Shown: in pieces, positions 1-5,395 of the stretch | Position numbering within the stretch: position 1 is the stretch's first letter | How the letters are laid out: every line of letters begins with the position of its first letter | Assembly: GCA_021848375.1 (NCBI GenBank) | Contig: JAJZUR010000099.1 | Coordinates: 1 to 5,395 of the forward strand | Direction: 5' to 3' | DNA: 5,395 bases | DNA from: Pseudomonadota bacterium | GTDB taxonomy: Bacteria > Pseudomonadota > Gammaproteobacteria > UBA6186 > Azoamicaceae | The notes under the pieces: model-generated | Seen by the model: the letters and a program-made list of their open reading frames with translations, nothing else | Told to the model about the DNA's origin: nothing | Databases searched by the model: none | Program-made: the position numbers and the translations under genes

Positions 1-69
1 TTCCGATCTTTTGGCTGTATTTTAACAGACAGAATTTTATAGTCTGAAAGATTTCTGCGATTTTATCTT

Positions 70-636
70 CTACGTCTGTGGCAACGTTACACCCTTTTGC
101 CCCTGATATTTACCTTGTCGATCTTTATAGGAGGTTTGGCAAACCTCGTCGGATTGGAAAAAGATCATTTGCGCAACGCCTTCGTTGGCATAGATTTTGG
201 CGGGGAGCGGCGTGGTATTGGAAAATTCTAATGTTACATGTCCTTCCCATTCCGGTTCAAGCGGCGTCACATTCACAATAATACCGCAGCGCGCATAAGT
301 CGATTTGCCTAAGCAAATGGTTAACACATTGCGCGGGATCTTGAAGTATTCAACGGTTCTGGCTAACGCAAAGGAGTTTGGAGGGATAATGCAAATTTCC
401 GATTGTATATCGACAAAACTACTGGAATCAAAGGCTTTTGGATCAACAATTGCGGAATTGATATTGGTAAAAATTTTAAATTCATTCGCGCAGCGAACAT
501 CATATCCATAACTAGACGTGCCGTAAGATACGATTTTACCATTTTTGTCCTGACGAACTTGCGTCGCAGCGAATGGGCTAATCATCTCTTGTTCCACTGC
601 CATTTTTCGAATCCATTGATCGGATTTTATACTCAT
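70..636 (-). CDS. dcd: dCTP deaminase (Dcd), complete, 188 aa
   Basis: Dcd deaminates dCTP to dUTP and ammonia in the cytoplasm, supplying dUTP for dTMP synthesis; the enzyme is a homotrimer of the dUTPase fold. Visible signatures are the phosphate/nucleotide-binding segment GKSTYAR (about residues 110-116), the block NVTPLEPEWEGHVTLEFSN (122-140) with the presumed catalytic glutamate at E137, and the C-terminal lid around SYKDRQGKYQGQ (169-180) that closes over the triphosphate. The length of 188 residues matches the non-enteric proteobacterial form (E. coli has 193). The reading frame stays open 15 codons further upstream, but I chose the ATG at 634-636: the family begins MSIKSD, an AGGGG Shine-Dalgarno lies 7 nt upstream, and the longer version would overlap mrp. 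The gene ends with TAG at 70-72. It follows mrp by 16 bp, so the two probably form an operon. Identification is very secure. Confidence 0.97.
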   Translation of the reverse strand: MSIKSDQWIRKMAVEQEMISPFAATQVRQDKNGKIVSYGTSSYGYDVRCANEFKIFTNINSAIVDPKAFDSSSFVDIQSEICIIPPNSFALARTVEYFKIPRNVLTICLGKSTYARCGIIVNVTPLEPEWEGHVTLEFSNTTPLPAKIYANEGVAQMIFFQSDEVCQTSYKDRQGKYQGQKGVTLPQT

Positions 637-643
637 TTCACTT

Positions 644-648
644 CCCCT
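644..648 (-). promoter_or_regulatory. Ribosome binding site of dcd
   Basis: On the minus strand AGGGG, followed by AAGTGAA and then ATG, gives a strong Shine-Dalgarno at 7-nt spacing. It sits in the 16-bp gap after the mrp stop codon and decides the dcd start in favour of 636 over the longer in-frame ATG at 681. Confidence 0.75.
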
Positions 649-652
649 TTTT

Positions 653-1747
653 TTATGAAACCACAATACTTGGAATAACAACGCTGTAATCGCGTGGACG
701 TAGTGACAACTCTGCCCCTACCCTTCGCGCAAGCTTTTGATACAATTTTGCAACGTTTCCCGTTGGATCTGCGATAACACTCGGTTGGCCGCTATCCGCA
801 TGTTCGCGGATTTGAATGTCTAACGGTAGTTGCCCTAAGAACGGCACGGCAAACTGCGAAGCCATTTTGATTCCCCCATCTGATCCAAAAATAGCTTCCG
901 CGTGTCCACACTGACTACAGATATGCGTACTCATATTTTCAACAATGCCCAAAGCCGCAATCCCTAATTTTTGGAACATCGATAATGCTTTTTTAGCGTC
1001 TGATAAGGCAACATCTTGCGGCGTTGTTACAATCACCACACCCGCAACGGGGATCTTCTGCGCCAACGTGAGTTGAATATCTCCAGTGCCTGGCGGCAAA
1101 TCAATGATTAAATAATCAACCTCATCCCAAGCCGTTTCAAATAATAATTGCTGTAACGCGCTGCTCACCATCGGACCTCGCCATACCATCGCGGCATCTT
1201 CTGCAACGAGATACCCCATCGACATGGTTTGCAATCCATAGCGCATCACAGGTTCCAGGCGCTTATTGTCTTTAATGACCGGTTTTTGCTGAATACCAAG
1301 CATCAATGGCTGGCTTGGTCCATAAATATCTGCGTCTAAAATGCCAACCCGCGCACCTTCGGCTTGTAGCGCTAAAGCCAAATTCACCGCGGTTGTGGAT
1401 TTGCCAACCCCCCCCTTTCCGGAGGCAATTGCAATGATATTTTTAATTCCAGGAATGGGCTTGAGATTGGCTTGAGGTAAATGTTTGTTTACTTTCCAAT
1501 CTATCGTTATCTCAAGTTTTAAGCCGCCTAAGTGAGGGATCAATAATTTTTGAAGCAGAGCAATGATATCGTTATTATGATGAATGACGGGATAACCAAA
1601 CCGCAAGGCGATTGATACCCTATCTGCTTGAATATTGAGCGATTTCAATACATTAGCCGATACGAAGTCTTGCTGCAAAGTCGGATCAAGCGCCGATTGC
1701 AGGATAGATCGAATCAAGGTTTCAGAGACGGGATGAGTCGAAATCAT
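653..1747 (-). CDS. apbC: Mrp/ApbC-family Fe-S cluster carrier P-loop ATPase, 364 aa
   Basis: Mrp (ApbC) is a cytoplasmic ATPase of the MinD/Nbp35 class that binds a [4Fe-4S] cluster at a dimer interface and delivers it to apo-enzymes. Residues about 1-90 form the N-terminal MIP18-like (DUF59) domain, which is fairly divergent here. Residues 100-350 are the ATPase: deviant Walker A GKGGVGKST at 110-118, switch LDADIYGPS at 137-145, and Walker B DYLIIDLPPGTGD at 211-223. The cluster-binding CxxC is C277-x-x-C280, within ICSQCGH. Length is close to E. coli Mrp (about 369). The start ATG is fixed by an in-frame TAG two codons upstream; no strong Shine-Dalgarno is visible. The stop is TAA at 653-655, 16 bp before dcd. 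This gene next to dcd and divergent from metG is a familiar gammaproteobacterial order. An 8-base G run encodes part of the P-loop (see findings). Confidence 0.96.
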   Translation of the reverse strand: MISTHPVSETLIRSILQSALDPTLQQDFVSANVLKSLNIQADRVSIALRFGYPVIHHNNDIIALLQKLLIPHLGGLKLEITIDWKVNKHLPQANLKPIPGIKNIIAIASGKGGVGKSTTAVNLALALQAEGARVGILDADIYGPSQPLMLGIQQKPVIKDNKRLEPVMRYGLQTMSMGYLVAEDAAMVWRGPMVSSALQQLLFETAWDEVDYLIIDLPPGTGDIQLTLAQKIPVAGVVIVTTPQDVALSDAKKALSMFQKLGIAALGIVENMSTHICSQCGHAEAIFGSDGGIKMASQFAVPFLGQLPLDIQIREHADSGQPSVIADPTGNVAKLYQKLARRVGAELSLRPRDYSVVIPSIVVS

Positions 1748-1805
1748 GCGCTATCATCGCATAAATGGGATGCTTTGACGAGATAAGGGGAGAAGACGTC
1801 AGCGT

Positions 1806-2060
1806 TTAATGGACAACGCCAAGAGAATCAAGGGCGTGCAAAATGGCAATTTCTAAATCCACGTCTTTTTGATCATGCGTGGAGTGCATATTTTCTGCTT
1901 CGGCGATTCGGCGCAACTGAATATCATAACGCCAAGTTTCTAGTGCTCGGATTTTCTCTTCCTTAGTTAAATGGATTTTTGCATCCTGCAGAATCTCCTC
2001 CGGTGATTTAAAAACACTGGCGGGGTTAAAAATTGCCGTATCGATATCCACTTGAACCAT
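1806..2060 (-). CDS. Small conserved hypothetical protein, 84 aa
   Basis: No function is known to me. The sequence resembles a family of short proteobacterial proteins with the layout 'V/F-x-SPEE-[IV]-x-x-D, then LTxEEKxxxLxxW, then AEAEN/EEGM', here at VFKSPEEIL (16-24), LTKEEKIRALETWRYD (31-46) and RRIAEAENM (50-58), ending in a short helix LEIAILHALDSLG (69-81). It is rich in charged residues, predicted mostly helical, with no signal peptide, membrane segment or cysteine. I chose ATG 2058-2060 because GGAG lies 9 nt upstream and the family motif begins right after it. The frame stays open to an ATG at 2189, but the extra 43 residues look like translated intergenic DNA. Stop is TAA at 1806-1808. 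It lies 58 bp upstream of mrp on the same strand, so co-transcription is possible. I am confident that it is coding, but its role is unknown. Confidence 0.8.
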   Translation of the reverse strand: MVQVDIDTAIFNPASVFKSPEEILQDAKIHLTKEEKIRALETWRYDIQLRRIAEAENMHSTHDQKDVDLEIAILHALDSLGVVH

Positions 2061-2068
2061 GTATCTAC

Positions 2069-2073
2069 ACTCC
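2069..2073 (-). promoter_or_regulatory. Ribosome binding site of the 84-aa gene
   Basis: Minus-strand GGAGT ends close to the ATG at 2060, with 9 nt between GGAG and ATG. It is the only reasonable Shine-Dalgarno in front of any in-frame start of this gene and supports the 84-residue version. Confidence 0.5.
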
Positions 2074-2106
2074 AGACCTATTACGAACATGACAATGGTT
2101 GACTGT

Positions 2107-2137
2107 TCTATATCATTACACCAAATAGGCTTTACAA
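2107..2137 (-). promoter_or_regulatory. Possible sigma70 promoter for the 84-aa gene / mrp / dcd
   Basis: On the minus strand TTGTAA (2137-2132) and TATAGA (2112-2107) are 19 bp apart. Each matches four of six consensus bases, but the spacing is long. Initiation would fall near 2100, giving a leader of about 40 nt before the start at 2060. In an AT-rich intergenic region such matches arise easily by chance, so this is only a candidate. Confidence 0.22.
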
Positions 2138-2203
2138 AATTCCCTTTAGACCATTTTACTCCACTATCGGGCGAATAATTAGAAAACATGAGTAAAATAT
2201 GAC

Positions 2204-2232
2204 TTTTAAGCCTTCCCAGAAAACGGTATGCT
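2204..2232 (+). promoter_or_regulatory. Possible sigma70 promoter for metG
   Basis: TTTTAA (2204-2209) and TATGCT (2227-2232) are separated by 17 bp. The -10 matches four of six consensus bases and the -35 three of six. Initiation near 2239 would give a leader of about 36 nt. An alternative -10, TAAAAT at 2193-2198, matches better by itself but has no recognisable -35. The region is the 214-bp gap between divergent genes and must contain a rightward promoter; which element is used is uncertain. Confidence 0.27.
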
Positions 2233-2274
2233 AGTTTGCTGTAATTTCCATCAAAACCTTGAGAATTAAGTTAA

Positions 2275-4299
2275 ATGACAAATAAACGTAAATTACTCGT
2301 CACAGCAGCCCTGCCCTATGCCAATGGCCCTCTGCATTTGGGTCATATGGTGGAATATATTCAGCCAGATATTTGGGTGCGCTTTCAAAAAATGTTAGGG
2401 CATACTTGTTATTTTGTGTGTGGGGATGATGCACACGGTACACCGATTATGTTGCGCGCTGAAAAATTAGGTATTACGCCAGAGCAACTCATTGCAGAGT
2501 CGTATCAGTCGCATATTGCGGATTTAAACGGATTTTATATTGGCTTTGATAATTTTCATACCACACACTCCCCAGAAAATCAGAGCCTCGCCAATGAAAT
2601 ATATCAGCGGCTTTTGCAACAGGGGGATATTACCAAACGCACTATTAAACAGGCCTTTGATCCCATCAAAAATCTTTTTTTACCCGATCGCTACGTTAAA
2701 GGCGATTGTCCAAAATGCGGCGCAAATGATCAGTACGGCGATAGCTGTGAGGTTTGCGGCGCAACCTATAGTCCACTCGATTTGAAAAATCCGATTTCTG
2801 TTGTTTCGGGTGTAACTCCCATTGAAAAGGAATCTGAACATTATTTCTTTTGCTTAGATCACTATGAAAGCTTTTTAAAAGAATGGACAAAAAGTGGTCA
2901 TCTTCAAACCGAAATCAGCAATAAGCTTGATGAATGGTTTACAGCAGGACTACAACAATGGGATATTTCGCGGGATGCTCCGTACTTTGGTTTTGAGATC
3001 CCCGACAGTCCCGGTAAATATTTTTATGTCTGGTTAGACGCCCCCATCGGTTATATGGCGAGCTTTAAAAATCTGTGTACTCAAAATCCAAAAATATCTT
3101 TTGCTGAATTTTGGAGCAAAGGAAGTGAAACTGAATTAATTCACTTTATCGGAAAAGACATTGTTTATTTTCACGCACTCTTTTGGCCAGCAATGCTAGA
3201 GGGCAGTCACTATCGTACGCCAAGCAATATTTATGTGCATGGATTTTTAACAGTGAATGGCAAAAAAATGTCTAAATCGCGCGGCACTTTTATTACCGCA
3301 AGCACCTATTTAAAACATCTGGACCCAGAATATTGCCGCTATTATTTTGCCAGCAAATTGGGCAGCGGCACGGAAGATATTGATTTTAATGCCGAAGATT
3401 TTGTACAACGGATCAATTCCGATTTGGTTGGCAAATTAGTGAATATTGCCAGCCGTTGCGCTGGATTTATCACTAAGTTATTTGGCGGCAAACTTGCAGT
3501 ACAATGTAGTAAACAAAATCTCTATCAAGAATTTGTCATCGCCGGGGATTTAATCCGCACTTGCTATGAAGAACGGGAATATAACAGCGCGATTCGAGAA
3601 ATAATGCGGCTAGCGGATGTTGCTAATCGGTACATCGATGCACAAAAACCATGGATCCTTGCAAAATCGCCCCAAAATCTCCTTGAAACGCAAGAGGTCT
3701 GTAGTATGGGCATTAACATGTTTCGAATACTGGTTACTTATTTAAAACCCATATTGCCTCAGTTAGCAGAAAACGTCGAGCGTTTTTTAAATACAAAGCT
3801 CACTTGGGAAGATCGTAATATGCCTTTGATCAATCATACCATCCAACCCTTTAAACCCCTATTACAACGCGTCGAATTAAATGAGGTAATTGCAATGACA
3901 GATGCATCCAAAGAAAATATACCCCCGACAATCACTTTAACGGATGGTCCATTGATTCTGGATCCGATCCGAGAAACCATTAGCATCGAAGATTTTGCCA
4001 AAATCGACCTGCGGATCGCAAAAATTGTGAATGCAGAACCTGTTGAAGATGCGCATAAATTATTAAAGTTAACGGTGGATATCGGCGGCGATCTGCGCAC
4101 CGTTTTTGCTGGAATCAAAGAAGCCTATACAGCAGAAGATTTGATCGGAAAATTAACGGTAGTGGTTGCCAATTTGGCGCCTCGCAAAATGCGTTTTGGG
4201 CTTTCAGAAGGCATGGTTTTGGCTGCAGGCCCTGGTGGCAAAGATCTGTGGATCTTGGAACCCCATACGGGTGCAACACCCGGTATGCGCGTTAAATAA
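2275..4299 (+). CDS. metG: Methionyl-tRNA synthetase (MetG), complete, 674 aa
   Basis: This class I aminoacyl-tRNA synthetase charges tRNA-Met with methionine in the cytoplasm using ATP, for both initiation and elongation. The N-terminal Rossmann domain begins AALPYANGPLHLGH, with the HIGH-type motif HLGH at residues 21-24. The connective domain holds one zinc knuckle, C145-x2-C148 and C158-x2-C161. KMSKS is at 331-335. The anticodon-binding helical bundle covers roughly 380-540, including the NRYIDAQKPW block (451-460). The C-terminal OB-fold tRNA-binding/dimerisation domain (Trbp111-like, about 570-674) contains FAKIDLRIAKI and ANLAPRKMRFGLSEGM. Length and architecture match E. coli MetG (677). 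The ATG at 2275 fits the family's N-terminus; the ribosome site is weak (GAG 11 nt upstream). It is the first gene of a tight unit whose next start codon immediately follows its TAA stop. Confidence 0.98.
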   Translation: MTNKRKLLVTAALPYANGPLHLGHMVEYIQPDIWVRFQKMLGHTCYFVCGDDAHGTPIMLRAEKLGITPEQLIAESYQSHIADLNGFYIGFDNFHTTHSPENQSLANEIYQRLLQQGDITKRTIKQAFDPIKNLFLPDRYVKGDCPKCGANDQYGDSCEVCGATYSPLDLKNPISVVSGVTPIEKESEHYFFCLDHYESFLKEWTKSGHLQTEISNKLDEWFTAGLQQWDISRDAPYFGFEIPDSPGKYFYVWLDAPIGYMASFKNLCTQNPKISFAEFWSKGSETELIHFIGKDIVYFHALFWPAMLEGSHYRTPSNIYVHGFLTVNGKKMSKSRGTFITASTYLKHLDPEYCRYYFASKLGSGTEDIDFNAEDFVQRINSDLVGKLVNIASRCAGFITKLFGGKLAVQCSKQNLYQEFVIAGDLIRTCYEEREYNSAIREIMRLADVANRYIDAQKPWILAKSPQNLLETQEVCSMGINMFRILVTYLKPILPQLAENVERFLNTKLTWEDRNMPLINHTIQPFKPLLQRVELNEVIAMTDASKENIPPTITLTDGPLILDPIRETISIEDFAKIDLRIAKIVNAEPVEDAHKLLKLTVDIGGDLRTVFAGIKEAYTAEDLIGKLTVVVANLAPRKMRFGLSEGMVLAAGPGGKDLWILEPHTGATPGMRVK

Positions 4300-4698
4300 A
4301 TGCAAATCGCCATCATTCGGGAAATAGATTGCGTTGGCTGCGGCAAATGTATACCTGCATGTCCAGTGGATGCCATCATCGGTGCACCCCAGTTACTGCA
4401 TGGAATTTTTACCGATGAATGCATTGGCTGTGGACTTTGTGTTGCCCCTTGTCCAATGGATTGCATTGAAATGCAGGAAAATCCCATTCAACCTGGTAGC
4501 TTAGAAAAAAAGGCGCGCGCCTTGCATGCAAAAGAGCGCTATCTTGCACGCCAACAGCGTTTGCTTCAAAAAGCTCAAACTTTATTGCCACTTCCCTTTG
4601 ATCCTACCGAAAAAATAACGATCCGCCAAGAAATAAAGGCTGCCATAAAAAGGCGAGAAACAAATCGAGTACATCATGCAAGTCAAAAATCGAGTTGA
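4300..4698 (+). CDS. RnfB-like 2x[4Fe-4S] ferredoxin, soluble short form, 132 aa
   Basis: This is a probable electron carrier with two [4Fe-4S] clusters. The two classic motifs are C11-x2-C14-x2-C17-x3-C21-P and C41-x2-C44-x2-C47-x3-C51-P, with text such as ACPVDAI and CPMDCIEM typical of the C-terminal ferredoxin domain of RnfB/RsxB. Residues 65-90 form a charged, Ala/Arg/Gln-rich helix (KKARALHAKERYLARQQ), also seen at the tail of proteobacterial RnfB proteins. Missing, compared with full RnfB (about 190 residues), are the N-terminal membrane helix and the first Fe-S domain; there is no hydrophobic segment at all. The ATG directly abuts the metG TAA and no clear Shine-Dalgarno precedes it, so translation probably depends on ribosomes finishing metG. 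nth overlaps its 3' end. Annotation pipelines may call it RnfB; whether it serves an Rnf complex, Nth or another partner is unknown. Confidence 0.9.
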   Translation: MQIAIIREIDCVGCGKCIPACPVDAIIGAPQLLHGIFTDECIGCGLCVAPCPMDCIEMQENPIQPGSLEKKARALHAKERYLARQQRLLQKAQTLLPLPFDPTEKITIRQEIKAAIKRRETNRVHHASQKSS

Positions 4699-5311
4699 GA
4701 TCTTTAAACGCTTACAAGCACAAAATCCACATCCAACCACTGAACTTATTTATCATACCCCTTTTGAATTATTAATTGCGGTTATCTTATCCGCACAAGC
4801 AACCGATATCAGTGTCAATAAAGCAACGTCAATCCTCTTTAAAGTCGCCAATACGCCGAAATCGATATTGGCATTGGGCCCAAAAAAGCTTAAACAATAT
4901 ATTCAAACGATTGGCTTATATAACACGAAAGCAACCAATATACTAAAAACATGTGAAAAACTGATCCGCGAATTTAATTCAGAGGTACCTAACACCCGAG
5001 AAGCCTTAGAAAGCTTGCCCGGTGTAGGCCGTAAAACTGCAAATGTCATTTTAAACACTGCTTTCAATCAACATACACTTGCCGTCGATACCCATATCTT
5101 TCGCGTCGCCAATCGACTTGGTTTAGCCAAAGGTAAAAATCCGCTGGAAGTCGAGCAACAATTATTAAAAGCCATCCCCGCCGAATTTCTAAAAGATGCA
5201 CATCATTGGCTAATTTTACACGGCCGCTATGTCTGTGTTGCGCGCAAACCTAAATGTGCTGAATGTATCTTATGTGATCTCTGCGAATATCCACATAAAA
5301 TGGTTCTATGA
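4676..5311 (+). CDS. nth: Endonuclease III (Nth), complete, 211 aa
   Basis: Nth is a bifunctional DNA glycosylase/AP lyase that removes oxidised pyrimidines such as thymine glycol and nicks the abasic site in base-excision repair. The helix-hairpin-helix is LPGVGRKTA (114-122) with catalytic lysine K120, followed by VDTHIFRVANRLGL (137-150) carrying the catalytic aspartate D138. The structural [4Fe-4S] cluster is bound by C187, C194, C197 and C203. Length and all these positions coincide with E. coli Nth (211 residues). Start ATG 4676-4678 gives the family-like N-terminus (MQVKNRVEIFKRL); a minimal GAG lies 6 nt upstream. It overlaps the ferredoxin gene by 23 bp in a different frame, which implies co-transcription and likely translational coupling. 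In enterics and Pseudomonas nth follows the rnf/rsx operon, so an RnfB-type neighbour is expected. No clear terminator is visible after its TGA. Confidence 0.98.
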   Translation: MQVKNRVEIFKRLQAQNPHPTTELIYHTPFELLIAVILSAQATDISVNKATSILFKVANTPKSILALGPKKLKQYIQTIGLYNTKATNILKTCEKLIREFNSEVPNTREALESLPGVGRKTANVILNTAFNQHTLAVDTHIFRVANRLGLAKGKNPLEVEQQLLKAIPAEFLKDAHHWLILHGRYVCVARKPKCAECILCDLCEYPHKMVL

Positions 5312-5395
5312 AGAATAAAGTGGGTAATCAAATTTTAGCTTTCCACATAAAAAATAGATCATGTTGATAAAATTTTTCACGCAGCGATATCCTCG
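5306..5395 (-). other. Unassigned right-edge sequence; possible 3' end of a leftward reading frame
   Basis: The 84 bp after nth contain no hairpin-plus-T-run terminator and no rightward start with a ribosome site. On the minus strand one frame is open from the window edge to a TAG at 5308-5306, giving 29 residues (ending GKLKFDYPLYSS) that run off the right side. The TAG lies within the last codons of nth, as would be expected for a convergent gene. An open run of this length is common by chance and I do not recognise the peptide, so this marks a possibility rather than a gene. Confidence 0.15.

Noticed and set aside
27..47. Inverted repeat CAGAC/GTCTG downstream of dcd as a rho-independent terminator
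   Set aside because: The stem is only 5 bp with an 11-nt AT-rich loop, and no T-run follows on the dcd-sense strand.
78..678. Plus-strand open frames antisense to dcd
   Set aside because: They lie entirely opposite the highly conserved dcd gene, have no ribosome site of note and no recognisable domain.
637..681. 15-residue N-terminal extension of Dcd from the ATG at 681
   Set aside because: It would overlap the end of mrp; the Dcd family starts at MSIKSD, and the strong AGGGG site points to the ATG at 636.
1776..1801. Inverted repeat TGACG/CGTCA between the 84-aa gene and mrp as an operator or terminator
   Set aside because: Five-base arms separated by 16 bp with no T-run are expected by chance, and no regulator family can be tied to them.
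2061..2189. 43-codon upstream in-frame extension of the 84-residue protein to an ATG at 2189
   Set aside because: The extra residues show no family pattern, no ribosome site precedes the distal ATG or the internal one at 2090, while GGAG precedes the start at 2060.
3834..4487. Long minus-strand open frames (94 and 120 codons) opposite the end of metG and the ferredoxin gene
   Set aside because: They lie antisense to secure genes, have low-complexity composition without known motifs, and are shadows of the coding strand.
5290..5352. Direct repeat TCCACATAAAA at 5290-5300 and 5342-5352 as an attachment site or element end
   Set aside because: It is only 11 bp, AT-rich, one copy lies inside nth coding sequence, and no mobile gene is nearby.

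Overview
The window is a dense, AT-leaning bacterial housekeeping segment with six protein-coding genes in two divergent groups. The protein types and gene order point to Gammaproteobacteria: a 188-residue Dcd, an Mrp/ApbC ATPase, an E. coli-like 674-residue MetG, an RnfB-type ferredoxin and a 211-residue Nth. The mrp-dcd pair beside a divergent metG is an arrangement I know from gammaproteobacteria such as Pseudomonas. The moderate-to-low GC and compact spacing would suit a Legionella/Coxiella-like relative, but that is inference and I cannot fix the genus from sequence alone.

Left half (minus strand, read right to left): a small 84-residue protein of unknown function (starts at 2060), then mrp/apbC (1747-653), an Fe-S cluster carrier ATPase, then dcd (636-70), dCTP deaminase. 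mrp and dcd are 16 bp apart and almost certainly co-transcribed. The small gene lies 58 bp upstream of mrp in the same direction and may share its transcript.

Middle (2061-2274): a 214-bp divergent intergenic region that must hold promoters for both directions. Only weak sigma70-like candidates can be proposed.

Right half (plus strand): metG (2275-4299), then a soluble 2x[4Fe-4S] ferredoxin derived from RnfB (4300-4698, starting on the base after the metG stop codon), then nth, endonuclease III (4676-5311, overlapping the ferredoxin gene by 23 bp). This is a very tight three-gene unit. In E. coli and Pseudomonas the full rnf/rsx operon sits directly upstream of nth, so the lone RnfB-like ferredoxin here looks like a stripped-down relic of that arrangement, attached to metG.

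Four of the six products depend on metals, and three belong to Fe-S biology: Mrp, the ferredoxin and Nth. No mobile element, CRISPR array, rRNA, tRNA or phage gene is visible. I did not find a convincing new multi-gene system. The most notable points are the anchor-less RnfB-like ferredoxin, the uncharacterised 84-residue protein, an 8-G tract inside the Mrp P-loop, and nine bases at the left edge identical to the end of the Illumina adapter.
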